A stretch of DNA of 32,398 nt from positions 1 to 32,398 of the forward strand of contig NZ_QFRA01000020.1 of the NCBI RefSeq assembly GCF_003243515.1. Reading direction: 5' to 3'. Made by a program: the position numbers and the translations under genes. The notes under the pieces are model-generated. The model saw nothing but the letters and a program-made list of their open reading frames with translations, was not told the origin of the DNA and ran no database searches. Below, piece by piece: positions 1 through 8,349 of the stretch; within the stretch, counting starts at the first letter, position 1; every line of letters starts with the position of its first letter. The stretch is from Corynebacterium kroppenstedtii (GTDB lineage Bacteria > Actinomycetota > Actinomycetes > Mycobacteriales > Mycobacteriaceae).

Positions 1-46
1 ACTCCGCCCTGTCGGATGCTTCGTTTTCGTGAGAGAGGAAGGCGCT

Positions 47-781
47 ATGAACGACCATGCCCCCGGACCAGAGGGTCAGACTCGTCAACGCATCATGTCT
101 CTCCTCCTTCATCACGGAACAATGAGCGCATCCGAGCTAAGTAAAGAGCTGAAGTTAAGCGCTGCAGGAATTCGACGCCACGTCGATAATCTGGTGTCAG
201 ACGGCTTAGCGGAAGAGGCCCCAGCAACAGGTGGAGCGCCTCGCGGACGTGGCCGCCCAGCCCGCGTTTTCCGGTTAACGGATAAAGGAAGAGGCAACTT
301 CGGCTACGACTATGACCGCGTCGCGGTACTAGCTCTCGAAGCACTACGAGATGCCGGTGGTCCTAACGCTGTTATTCACTTCGCCCAGCAGCGGATGAGC
401 GATATTCTTCGCGAAGCCGGGCTGGATGACGAGGTTTCTGACCTCACTGACCCCGACGATGTCGAGGCCATGGTCACCAAAGTTGCCGATGCCCTGAGTA
501 AACACGGGTATGCAGCAACTGTGGACAAAGCTGGCGGTGGAATCCAAATCTGTCGCCATCATTGTCCCATTCAAGGAGTCGCCGAGCACTTTCCTGAGAT
601 GTGTGCCGCTGAGCATCAGGCGGTTCGCGAGGTCTTGGGCCACCACACTCAACCTCTAGCCACCATCGTCGATGGGAACGGGGTGTGCACAACGCATATC
701 CCCCTGGAACCCGTTATCAACCAGAAGCGCGACAAGGGGAGTGGCGGTAAACGCCAGCCAGCTGCGTCGACATCATCATGA
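47..781 (+). CDS. sufR: SufR-type Fe-S-sensing transcriptional repressor of the suf operon
   Basis: This protein of 244 residues has an N-terminal winged-helix domain (about residues 10-75, with the SASELSKELKLSAAGIRRHVDNL helix-turn-helix region split around residues 30-52) and a C-terminal cysteine cluster. I place the cysteines at residues 169, 173, 186 and 214 (CRHHC, EMC, GVC). In the SufR family such cysteines hold an Fe-S cluster, and the cluster-bound form represses suf transcription. An in-frame GTG lies at 29, but the ATG at 47 follows a purine-rich GAGAGGAAGG ribosome-binding site, so I chose 47. The gene sits 75 bp upstream of sufB on the same strand, as in other actinobacteria. 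Its own promoter and presumed autoregulatory operator lie left of the window. The function is inferred from domain layout and position. Confidence 0.93.
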   Translation: MNDHAPGPEGQTRQRIMSLLLHHGTMSASELSKELKLSAAGIRRHVDNLVSDGLAEEAPATGGAPRGRGRPARVFRLTDKGRGNFGYDYDRVAVLALEALRDAGGPNAVIHFAQQRMSDILREAGLDDEVSDLTDPDDVEAMVTKVADALSKHGYAATVDKAGGGIQICRHHCPIQGVAEHFPEMCAAEHQAVREVLGHHTQPLATIVDGNGVCTTHIPLEPVINQKRDKGSGGKRQPAASTSS

Positions 782-797
782 GTCCATAATCTGCCGT

Positions 798-818
798 AAT
801 TTTCACTTCCGGAAAATT
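798..818. promoter_or_regulatory. Inverted repeat in the sufR-sufB spacer
   Basis: AATTTTC (798-804) and GAAAATT (812-818) form a perfect 7-bp dyad around a 7-nt centre. It lies in the 75-bp gap between sufR and sufB and about 40 bp upstream of the sufB start. It could be a protein operator, for example for SufR, or a small mRNA hairpin setting the sufR:sufB ratio. No T-run follows, so it is not a terminator. The role is inference only. Confidence 0.35.
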
Positions 819-856
819 GACCATCATCACACGCAACATAAGAGGAGTCACAGCTC

Positions 857-2311
857 ATGACCCAAACACCGACAGCTTCTGCCGGGCCACAATCATCACC
901 TCAAAGTGATGAAGAGATCATTGAATCCATCGGAGGTGGATATAACTACGGATGGCATGACAGCGACGTAGCCGGAGCCTCCGCGCGGCGCGGCATTGAT
1001 GAAGATGTTGTTAAGGACATCTCAGCAAAGAAGAGTGAGCCGGAATGGATGTTGAAGAACCGTCTCAAGGCTCTGTCCATCTTCCAAAAGAAGCCGGTGC
1101 CCAACTGGGGTGCGGACCTGTCCGGAATCGACTTCGACCAAATCAAATACTTCGTCCGCTCCACAGAAAAACAAGCCGCGACGTGGGATGACCTCCCTGA
1201 GGACATTAAGAACACTTACGATCGCATTGGTATCCCGGAGGCGGAAAAAGAGCGCCTCGTCGCTGGCGTTGCTGCACAGTATGAATCTGAGGTTGTCTAC
1301 CACCAAATCCGCCAGGATCTGGAAAAGCAAGGCATCATTTTCGTTGATACCGATACGGCTTTGAAAGATTACCCCGAGTTATTTAAAGAGTACTTCGGGA
1401 CCGTTATTCCAGCCGGTGACAACAAATTCGCTGCGCTGAACACTGCGGTGTGGTCAGGCGGTTCATTCATTTACGTGCCGAAGGGCGTTCACGTCGAAAT
1501 CCCTCTTCAGGCCTATTTCCGCATTAACACGGAGAACATGGGCCAGTTCGAGCGCACGCTGATCATCGTCGACGAAGATGCCTATGTCCACTATGTCGAG
1601 GGATGTACGGCACCTATCTACAAGACGGACTCGTTGCACTCAGCTATCGTCGAGATCATTGTTAAGAAAGGCGGTCGCTGCCGGTACACGACCATCCAGA
1701 ACTGGTCCAACAACGTCTACAACCTGGTCACCAAGCGCACGAAGTGCGAAGAGGGTGCCACCATGGAGTGGATCGACGGCAACATCGGCTCCAAGGTTTC
1801 GATGAAATACCCGGCTGTGTGGATGACTGGGCCGTACTCCCGCGGCGAGGTTCTCTCCGTCGCGATGGCCGGTGAAGGCCAGTACCAGGACACTGGCGCC
1901 AAGATGGTGCACATGGCTCCTCACACGAGTTCCAATATTGTGTCGAAGTCGGTCGCTCGCGGTGGCGGACGCGCGGCCTACCGTGGCCTCGTCAAAGTGA
2001 ACCCGAACGCGCATCACTGCACGGCCAATGTCGAGTGTGACGCTTTGCTCGTCGATAAGATTTCGCGGTCGGACACCTATCCATACAATGACATCCGCAA
2101 TGACCATGTTTCCCTTGGTCACGAGGCTACGGTCTCCAAAGTGTCTGAGGATCAGCTCTTCTATCTCATGAGCCGAGGCCTCGCTGAAGACGACGCCATG
2201 GCGATGATTGTTCGTGGCTTTGTTGAGCCCATTGCGAAAGAGTTGCCCATGGAATATGCCCTCGAACTCAATCGCCTCATTGAATTGCAAATGGAAGGAT
2301 CCGTGGGATAG
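857..2311 (+). CDS. sufB: SufB, Fe-S cluster scaffold subunit
   Basis: This 484-residue protein is the SufB subunit of the SufBC2D complex, which assembles nascent Fe-S clusters in the cytoplasm using sulfur from SufS/SufU. The C-terminal half has family hallmarks: the NVECDALLVDKISRSDTYPY stretch with a conserved cysteine, GHEATVSKVSEDQLFYLMSRG with the His-Glu pair, and the final MIVRGFVEPI region. The start follows an AAGAGGAG ribosome-binding site. The stop is directly followed by the sufD ATG with no gap, which points to translational coupling. The length is that of an intein-free SufB; mycobacterial SufB genes can carry an intein, and there is none here. Identification is secure from sequence and operon context. 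Confidence 0.97.
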   Translation: MTQTPTASAGPQSSPQSDEEIIESIGGGYNYGWHDSDVAGASARRGIDEDVVKDISAKKSEPEWMLKNRLKALSIFQKKPVPNWGADLSGIDFDQIKYFVRSTEKQAATWDDLPEDIKNTYDRIGIPEAEKERLVAGVAAQYESEVVYHQIRQDLEKQGIIFVDTDTALKDYPELFKEYFGTVIPAGDNKFAALNTAVWSGGSFIYVPKGVHVEIPLQAYFRINTENMGQFERTLIIVDEDAYVHYVEGCTAPIYKTDSLHSAIVEIIVKKGGRCRYTTIQNWSNNVYNLVTKRTKCEEGATMEWIDGNIGSKVSMKYPAVWMTGPYSRGEVLSVAMAGEGQYQDTGAKMVHMAPHTSSNIVSKSVARGGGRAAYRGLVKVNPNAHHCTANVECDALLVDKISRSDTYPYNDIRNDHVSLGHEATVSKVSEDQLFYLMSRGLAEDDAMAMIVRGFVEPIAKELPMEYALELNRLIELQMEGSVG

Positions 2312-3574
2312 ATGACTGACGTACTCAAGGCCGAGGATGTCGAAGCTGCCGCCGACAAGGCAAAAGAAGTCGGAGCTTTCGACGCCAACACAACCAACAC
2401 CACAGGGGCAAAAACAAAAGGCGATGTCTTCACGTCGTTCAATGTTGACGATTTTTCCGTCCCCCGCGGCCGTGACGAGGATTGGCGTTTCACTCCTTTG
2501 CGACGGCTCAACGGGCTTCACGACGGGTCGTTCCCCGGTGAACACGCGCCGAACCCGGTCACCGCAGATATCCCTGAGGGAACATCCGGCGTACACGTAG
2601 AAGAAGTTCCGGCCGACGATGACCGCCTTCGGGCAGCCGGAGCCCCCGTCGATCGCGTCGGTGCGCAGGTCTTCGCAAGCCTCCAACGCGGAACCGTCCT
2701 CACCATCGACGACGACACAGTTGTCGACGGCGACATCACGTTGACGTTCACGGGTACTGGCCCCGACACCACGTCTTTCGGCGCGCTCGCCGTCGTCGCT
2801 GGTGAACACGCCGAAGCCAACGTCGTCCTCCGATTCGAGGGGCACGGCAACTACGCAGATTTCCACTCGTACTCGATTGGAACAGGTGCGCATATCAACG
2901 TCGCCATTATCGACGACATGGAGGAGGACGCCGTCCACCTGGCCAATGAGCAGCTCCGACTGGATCGTGACGCCGTCATGCGCCACGGATACAGCGCCTT
3001 CGGCGGCTCCGTGGTGCGCAATATCTCCCACGTAGCGTTCAAAGTGCCCGGGGCTGACTGCGAACTCTCCGGTGTGTACTTTGCCGACGACGGGCAATAC
3101 TTCGAGCAACGCCTACTCGTTGACCACTCTGAGGCGAATTGCCGCTCCAACGTGATGTACAAAGGAGCACTCCAAGGCGATCCCAACTCGGACCTCCCCG
3201 AAACACGCACAGCGTGGGTTGGCGACGCACTCATCCGCGCACAAGCCGACAACACGGACACATACGAGAAAAACATGAACCTCGTCTTGTCCGAGGGCGC
3301 GCGCGCAGATGCCGTCCCGAACCTCGAAATCGCCACCGGCGAAATCATCGGCGCTGGTCACGCAGCCACCGTTGGACGCTTCGACGACGAACAGCTCTAC
3401 TACCTGATGAGCCGTGGGATCCCCGAGCCCGTTGCCCGACGCCTTATCGTCCACGGATTCTTCACTGAAGTCATTTCACGAATCCCGATACCGGCCGTCC
3501 AAGATGAACTCGAAAAACGCGTCTCCGAGGAACTCGACACTGTCAGCCTCGACGAGCTGAATTCACTGAGCTAA
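2312..3574 (+). CDS. sufD: SufD, Fe-S assembly complex subunit
   Basis: The 420-residue product is the SufD paralogue of SufB and pairs with it and with SufC. The C-terminal half shows the beta-helix core and the typical ending: an AGHAATVGRFDDEQLYYLMS stretch followed by GIPEPVARRLIVHGFFTEVI. The N-terminal part includes the SVPRGRDEDWRFTPL motif that is common in SufD proteins. It starts immediately after the sufB stop, so the two are almost certainly co-translated. About 57 bp with an AAGGAG ribosome-binding site separate it from sufC. The first 45 residues (Ala/Asp/Thr-rich) look variable. Confidence 0.95.
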   Translation: MTDVLKAEDVEAAADKAKEVGAFDANTTNTTGAKTKGDVFTSFNVDDFSVPRGRDEDWRFTPLRRLNGLHDGSFPGEHAPNPVTADIPEGTSGVHVEEVPADDDRLRAAGAPVDRVGAQVFASLQRGTVLTIDDDTVVDGDITLTFTGTGPDTTSFGALAVVAGEHAEANVVLRFEGHGNYADFHSYSIGTGAHINVAIIDDMEEDAVHLANEQLRLDRDAVMRHGYSAFGGSVVRNISHVAFKVPGADCELSGVYFADDGQYFEQRLLVDHSEANCRSNVMYKGALQGDPNSDLPETRTAWVGDALIRAQADNTDTYEKNMNLVLSEGARADAVPNLEIATGEIIGAGHAATVGRFDDEQLYYLMSRGIPEPVARRLIVHGFFTEVISRIPIPAVQDELEKRVSEELDTVSLDELNSLS

Positions 3575-3631
3575 TCCAACCACCGTGCGTAACTAGATGT
3601 ATCTCACGGATTATCAAAAACAAGGAGAACA

Positions 3632-4390
3632 ATGAGTACCCTCGAAATTCGCGACCTCGAAGCCGTCGTCAAGCCCACCGAACCCGGGGAAGAGCCCAAG
3701 CAAATCCTCAAGGGCGTCAACCTGACCATCAACTCAGGTGAAACCCACGCGATCATGGGCCCCAACGGATCGGGCAAATCGACCCTGTCATACACGATTG
3801 CCGGCCACCCGCGGTATGAAGTCACCGGCGGGGAAGTGCTGTTAGACGGCGAAAACATCATCGACATGTCCGTGGATGAACGAGCCCGAGCCGGTTTGTT
3901 CCTCGCCATGCAGTACCCGGTTGAGGTTCCCGGCGTGTCAATGGCTAACTTCCTCCGCACCTCAGCAACCGCGGTACGTGGAGAAGCTCCACGGCTACGT
4001 GACTGGATCAAGGAAGTTAAAGACGCCCAAAAAGAGCTCAAAATCGACACCTCATTTTCCGAGCGTGCCGTCAATGAAGGGTTCTCCGGCGGCGAGAAGA
4101 AGCGTCACGAGATTCTGCAGCTTTCGTTGCTCAAGCCCAAGTTCGCTATTCTCGACGAGACGGATTCCGGGCTCGACGTCGACGCCCTCCGGATCGTGTC
4201 GCAGGGGATCCACGATTACAAAGAGCAGAACAATGGCGGAATCATGCTCATTACGCACTACAAGCGCATTTTGAACTATGTGCGCCCTGACTTTGTGCAC
4301 GTCTTCGCCAACGGCCGCGTCGTTACGACGGGTGGCCCTGAGCTTGCCGACAAGCTCGAAGAAGAAGGCTACGACGCTTTCGTAGGCTAA
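3632..4390 (+). CDS. sufC: SufC, ATPase of the SufBCD complex
   Basis: This 252-residue ABC-type ATPase has Walker A GPNGSGKST at residues 43-51, signature FSGGEKKRHEILQL at about 152, Walker B with FAILDETDSGLDVDAL and the switch histidine in ITHYKRIL. Family knowledge says SufC hydrolyses ATP to drive rearrangement of the SufB-SufD pair during cluster assembly, and it is soluble rather than a transporter. The ATG follows a strong AAGGAG site. An intrinsic terminator follows the stop codon by about 10 bp, which separates the sufR-B-D-C part from sufS-U-T. Confidence 0.97.
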   Translation: MSTLEIRDLEAVVKPTEPGEEPKQILKGVNLTINSGETHAIMGPNGSGKSTLSYTIAGHPRYEVTGGEVLLDGENIIDMSVDERARAGLFLAMQYPVEVPGVSMANFLRTSATAVRGEAPRLRDWIKEVKDAQKELKIDTSFSERAVNEGFSGGEKKRHEILQLSLLKPKFAILDETDSGLDVDALRIVSQGIHDYKEQNNGGIMLITHYKRILNYVRPDFVHVFANGRVVTTGGPELADKLEEEGYDAFVG

Positions 4391-4400
4391 CCAGCCCCTT

Positions 4401-4440
4401 AGTGAATGGCGATCATGACGACGTCGCCATTCACTTTTTA
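4401..4440 (+). terminator. Intrinsic terminator between sufC and sufS
   Basis: AGTGAATGGCGA (4401-4412) and TCGCCATTCACT (4424-4435) form a perfect 12-bp stem with an 11-nt loop, followed by TTTTTATTC. This is a textbook Rho-independent terminator placed inside the suf cluster. It would end or attenuate transcription after sufC, and implies partial read-through or a separate promoter for sufS-U-T in the short AT-rich stretch before sufS. Confidence 0.85.
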
Positions 4441-4496
4441 TTCACACACTTTTTAGATGCAACCAGCGAAAGCTTGCAGGAGGAAGGTTACTGACG

Positions 4497-5768
4497 GTGG
4501 AAATTCCAGAGCTCACACGAAACGGGGTGTTGGATGTCGACGCAGTGCGCGCGGAATTCCCCATACTGCACCGTACTGTTCGCGACGATAAACCCCTCAT
4601 CTTTTTAGACTCCGGTGCGACATCACAACGACCGGAACGTGTGCTGCGCGAAGAATTCCACTTCCTCACCCACACCAATGCGCCCGTTCACCGCGGCTCC
4701 TATCAACTCGCAGAAGAAGCGACAGAAGCCTATGAGGATGCGCGCGAACGCATCGCTCACTTCGTCGGGGCCGATGAGCCAGAAATTGCGTTCACCAAAA
4801 ACGCCACGGAGGCACTCAACGAAGTCGCCTACCTCTTAGGCGATGATCGCGCCGGGGAGTTCCAGGTTAAAGAGGGCGATGAAGTCGTCGTCACGGAAAT
4901 CGAGCATCACGCTAACTTGATTCCGTGGCAGGAATTGTGTCGCCGTACGGGTGCCCACCTGAAGTGGTATTCGGCGACCGACGATGGACGGGTTGACCTC
5001 GATTCCCTGACGTTGAGTGACCGCACGAAGGTTGTCGCGTTTACGCATCAATCGAATGTGACTGGTGCCCAGCCCGACGTCGAAGAGCTTGTGTCGCGTG
5101 CGCATAGTGTTGGGGCCGTGGCGGTGCTCGATGCATGCCAGTCCGTACCGCACAAAGCAGTGGACTTCCACGCACTTGACGTCGATTTTTCGGCGTTTTC
5201 GGGACATAAAATGCTGGGCCCAAATGGGGTAGGGGTCATGTACGGTAAGGCGAACATCCTTGCCCAGATGCCACCCTTCCTCACTGGTGGTTCCATGATT
5301 ACGACAGTCCAGATGGACCACTCCGGATACACAGAGCCACCACAGCGGTTTGAGGCTGGAACACAGATGACCAGCCAAGTTGTCGGTCTCGGGGCTGCCG
5401 TAGAGTTCCTTCAGGCCATTGGGATGGACGCTGTCGAAAAGCACGAGCACATGCTCACTAAATATGCTTTGGAGAAACTCAACGATATTGATGTGCTGCG
5501 CATCATTGGCCCAACAACGCCGGAGCACCGGGGTAGTTCAGTGAGCTTTTCCCTTGATGGGGTCCACCCTCACGATCTCAGCCAGGTTCTTGACGACGAC
5601 GGCATCGCTGTCCGCTCTGGTCACCATTGCGCGTGGCCTATCCACCGTCGGATGGGGATCCAGGCTTCGGCGCGCGCGTCGTTCTATATTTACAACACTC
5701 TCGACGAAGTGGATAAGCTGGCAGAATCTATTTGTCGTGCACGAGACTTCTTTGGGGTGACGCGATGA
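4497..5768 (+). CDS. sufS: SufS, class II cysteine desulfurase
   Basis: The 423-residue PLP enzyme converts cysteine to alanine and passes the persulfide sulfur to SufU. The PLP-binding lysine is K238 in FSGHKMLGPNGVGVMYGK. The catalytic cysteine is C378 in AVRSGHHCAWPIHRRMG. The EIEHHANLIPWQ stretch around residue 140 is also characteristic. The start is GTG with an AGGAGGAAGG site 9-15 nt upstream. The last codons overlap the sufU start by ATGA, indicating coupling. It follows the sufC terminator by about 60 bp, so it may have its own promoter or rely on read-through. Confidence 0.96.
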   Translation: MEIPELTRNGVLDVDAVRAEFPILHRTVRDDKPLIFLDSGATSQRPERVLREEFHFLTHTNAPVHRGSYQLAEEATEAYEDARERIAHFVGADEPEIAFTKNATEALNEVAYLLGDDRAGEFQVKEGDEVVVTEIEHHANLIPWQELCRRTGAHLKWYSATDDGRVDLDSLTLSDRTKVVAFTHQSNVTGAQPDVEELVSRAHSVGAVAVLDACQSVPHKAVDFHALDVDFSAFSGHKMLGPNGVGVMYGKANILAQMPPFLTGGSMITTVQMDHSGYTEPPQRFEAGTQMTSQVVGLGAAVEFLQAIGMDAVEKHEHMLTKYALEKLNDIDVLRIIGPTTPEHRGSSVSFSLDGVHPHDLSQVLDDDGIAVRSGHHCAWPIHRRMGIQASARASFYIYNTLDEVDKLAESICRARDFFGVTR

Positions 5769-6265
5769 GACTCGAATCCATGTACCAGGAAGTGATCCTG
5801 GACCACTATAAAAATCCGCAACATGCAGGCTTGAGAGAACCTTTTGATGCAGAGGTGCACCACGTCAACACGTCCTGTGGTGATGAAATAACTCTGCGTG
5901 TTCAGCTCTCCGACGATGAGTCAACGATCCAAGACATCTCCTACGAGGCGTCGGGGTGCTCGATCAGCCAAGCGTCGACGTCGGTGATGGCCGAAGAATT
6001 AATCGGCCAAAGTGTTGACGACGCGTCGAAGAAACTGGCTGAGTTTGAACGGATGGTGACGTCTCGTGGGCAGGTTGAGGGCGATGAAGATCTCATTGGA
6101 GACGGGATCGCATTTGCCGGTGTTGCTCAATATCCTGCTCGCGTGAAGTGCGCGCTGTTAGCGTGGAAAGCTCTTCAAGCTGCCGCCACTGAGGCGATGG
6201 TTGATGCGGGCCACGACAAAGCCGCAGCACAGCTGAACTCATCGTCGTCAACACCAAGTTCCTAG
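5765..6265 (+). CDS. sufU: SufU, zinc-dependent sulfur transfer protein
   Basis: This 166-residue protein has the three SufU cysteines at C38 (SCGDE, with the Asp that joins the zinc site), C65 (SGCSISQAS) and C129 (RVKCALLAWKAL). In Gram-positive bacteria SufU accepts sulfur from SufS and has a zinc site made of these residues. The ATG at 5765 overlaps the sufS stop by four bases; an upstream in-frame start at 5732 lies inside sufS and is unlikely. The last 25 residues are a low-complexity Ala/Ser-rich tail. Confidence 0.95.
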   Translation: MRLESMYQEVILDHYKNPQHAGLREPFDAEVHHVNTSCGDEITLRVQLSDDESTIQDISYEASGCSISQASTSVMAEELIGQSVDDASKKLAEFERMVTSRGQVEGDEDLIGDGIAFAGVAQYPARVKCALLAWKALQAAATEAMVDAGHDKAAAQLNSSSSTPSS

Positions 6266-6401
6266 TTTCGGTTGATAGCGGCTAGTGGTTATGTCAAGCC
6301 GGGCATCATCGATGCATCATGGGACAAAGCAGTAAGTGGAAACAATGACAGCCGGGTAATCCCCGTAGACAGTGCACACTCAGGAAGAACGAGGAGTTCC
6401 A

Positions 6402-6863
6402 ATGGCACAAGACGACACGACCACACAAGATCAAGCTGCCGGTTCGTATGAATCCTATGACGACGCAGGTTCGGTAACCGGACCGGGCACGGGAATGGAC
6501 GGATCTATCCCGAGTGTTCCGGATTTACCGCCGATGAGCGGTGACAAGCAGAAAATTGCTAATGCCGTCCAGGACAGCCTGTACGATGTCGTCGACCCTG
6601 AGCTGGGCATCAACGTTGTTGATCTTGGGTTGGTTTACGACATTTGGGTCGACGAGGATGGCAATGTTGTGGTCTACATGACTTTGACCTCTCCTGCCTG
6701 CCCACTCACGGACATGCTGGAAGACCAGTCAACGGATGCCGTTGTCGGCCGCGGTATTGCTGACAATATGCGTATTGAGTGGGTGTGGACTCCGCCGTGG
6801 GGACCACACATGATTACTGAAGAGGGCAGAGAGCAACTCCGTGCCCTCGGGTTCGCTGTCTAG
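6402..6863 (+). CDS. sufT: SufT, MIP18/DUF59-family Fe-S maturation protein
   Basis: The product of about 153 residues carries a MIP18/DUF59 domain in its C-terminal two thirds: DPELGINVVDLGLVYDI and MTLTSPACPLTDMLEDQ with the conserved cysteine, then WTPPWGPHMITEEGREQLRALGF. The first 50 residues are acidic and probably disordered. An in-frame GTG at 6372 is possible, but the ATG at 6402 has a GAGGAG site 6 nt upstream and fits the family better. SufT proteins assist maturation of Fe-S proteins and often close suf operons. The 136-bp gap after sufU contains no gene. Confidence 0.92.
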   Translation: MAQDDTTTQDQAAGSYESYDDAGSVTGPGTGMDGSIPSVPDLPPMSGDKQKIANAVQDSLYDVVDPELGINVVDLGLVYDIWVDEDGNVVVYMTLTSPACPLTDMLEDQSTDAVVGRGIADNMRIEWVWTPPWGPHMITEEGREQLRALGFAV

Positions 6864-6886
6864 CTCGGTTTAAGCTCGGGCATTTC

Positions 6887-8197
6887 TTACCGACGTGGGA
6901 GCGGGGTCGCACTCCCACGCAACAAAGACATAAACGTGCGTCGGGCCAGTGCGCGTTTGGCTTTACGTTCCTGCCGTGAATATCCGTCCGGTTTAATGAT
7001 CACCCTCACGAGGCGAGCGACATCGCACACCATGGATCGGGCGATATCCAACCCGTGAGAGGACGTCAGGTAATCGCGAATCCGTAGCGGGGACATGGCG
7101 AAAAATTCGCGGTAAAAAAGCCGCATTTCATCTGGCTTCAGTTGGAGGGTTGCGCCCAAACCACGCCGTTGGAGCCATCCTGCTACCCATCCTCCGGGTG
7201 GCCCATGTACTGCTCCGACGATGAGTTGAAGAAGGCTCGGGTATCGGGCCCAATGCGCAACCCAGCTGATTTCCTCATCAGCGCGATCTACCGCAGATCC
7301 GATACTGTATCCAGTGCCAGCGTGCATCAGTCCCGCGGCCGCACCCCATGGAATAACGCTTTTCACACCATTGTTTCGACGTGCTACGTGTGGGATTCGT
7401 CGGTGTAGGGGTGCAGCGGGAAAACTCACGACTTCCTCGCGAACAGCGTGTCGACGCGCGATTTCTGGATCAATACCGAGCTGCTCGAGTCTTCTATCGA
7501 GAATCCGCCGTAAGTATTCGATTTGCGCTGTTTCAGAATGGGGCGAGTTCTCGGGACCTCGGCACAGTGTTGCGACAATTGTTTCTTCGATTAACCATTG
7601 ACCGGGCCCCAGAGGCATCCGATAGTTGAACGTCATACGAGAAGGTACATCAACGCCTGGATGGGCCGTCGTCGATGCACCGTCATCGGATGTCGGGCGG
7701 GAAGACGAAGCACTGTCAGGTAATGTTCGCATGTCCATCAGCACTGGCCGACGGTGATGGTGGGGAAGAAGGCGCTCGGGGAGGACTAGCCCTACGGCGA
7801 GTTGCCGAACTGGGAGGAAACCACCGCTCGACGCACGTGTGTCAATGACTACGTGCGCGTCGTCATGCCTGGATTCATACCACTCGTCATGAATAGAGAG
7901 AGATTGTGTGTCGCCCGCGTTCCGCAACACCTCGCGTAACGCATCCGGATTGAGAATGACATACGTTTCCGGGAGGACGGATTCCCAGTCGTTTCCGAAC
8001 ACACGTGGCCGAGACTGGGAAAGATATGGATGCGGATGCTGACGTAGCCATTGCGGTATTTGGTGTGCCCAGGCACCCATCGTCGGCGGATAATGCGGGC
8101 CATGTGGGTCCCAGCATTCAACGGAATAACCGGAACGGAGCGCAGCAACAGACGCTGCTGTTCCTGCAGGACCTAGCCCGACCACCGAAAAATGCAT
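6887..8197 (-). CDS. Lycopene cyclase (CrtL)-family FAD-dependent protein
   Basis: The 436-residue protein starts with a Rossmann dinucleotide-binding motif (VVGLGPAG, residues 5-12). It contains stretches typical of the plant/cyanobacterial lycopene cyclase family: MPLGPGQWLIEETI, EEVVSFPAAPLHRRIPHV and the later IPWGAAAGLMHAGTGYSIGS with the HxxTGY-like pattern. Such flavoproteins rearrange carotenoid ends, or act as flavin-dependent reductases on other isoprenoids. No other carotenoid gene is in this window, so the substrate is unknown. The C-terminal 100 residues are Arg-rich and membrane-associated in character. The gene converges on sufT with only about 23 bp between stops and is divergent from the ABC-F gene. 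Confidence 0.75.
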   Translation of the reverse strand: MHFSVVGLGPAGTAASVAALRSGYSVECWDPHGPHYPPTMGAWAHQIPQWLRQHPHPYLSQSRPRVFGNDWESVLPETYVILNPDALREVLRNAGDTQSLSIHDEWYESRHDDAHVVIDTRASSGGFLPVRQLAVGLVLPERLLPHHHRRPVLMDMRTLPDSASSSRPTSDDGASTTAHPGVDVPSRMTFNYRMPLGPGQWLIEETIVATLCRGPENSPHSETAQIEYLRRILDRRLEQLGIDPEIARRHAVREEVVSFPAAPLHRRIPHVARRNNGVKSVIPWGAAAGLMHAGTGYSIGSAVDRADEEISWVAHWARYPSLLQLIVGAVHGPPGGWVAGWLQRRGLGATLQLKPDEMRLFYREFFAMSPLRIRDYLTSSHGLDIARSMVCDVARLVRVIIKPDGYSRQERKAKRALARRTFMSLLRGSATPLPRR

Positions 8198-8334
8198 AAC
8201 CTCACTGTATCGTCAGAGCGGCGTCGAAACTGGAACGAGAGATGACGAGGGACGGCGCCTCTCGTAAATCACTAAGTAGTTCGCCCAACGGTAAGGCCAT
8301 AGTCGGCGGTGTGAACAAAGCCGGTTCCACGCGA

Positions 8335-8349
8335 TATACTGCCGGCTTG
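8335..8349 (+). promoter_or_regulatory. -10 element for a probable leaderless transcript of the ABC-F gene
   Basis: TATACT at 8335-8340 ends 8 nt before the GTG at 8349. A transcription start would therefore fall on or next to the start codon. No Shine-Dalgarno sequence is present. AAGCCGG and CCGGCTT flank the -10 as a 7-bp inverted repeat (about 8318-8324 and 8342-8348), which could be a small operator. Confidence 0.55.

Noticed and set aside
857..2311. An intein in sufB, as in mycobacteria
   Set aside because: The protein is 484 residues with uninterrupted family motifs.
1640..3109. A 489-codon open frame on the minus strand opposite sufB and sufD
   Set aside because: It is antisense to two certain genes, has no ribosome-binding site, and its His/Val/Asp-rich composition is that of a codon-bias shadow.
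4836..5528. A 230-codon minus-strand open frame opposite sufS
   Set aside because: It lies wholly inside sufS on the other strand and has no recognisable domain.
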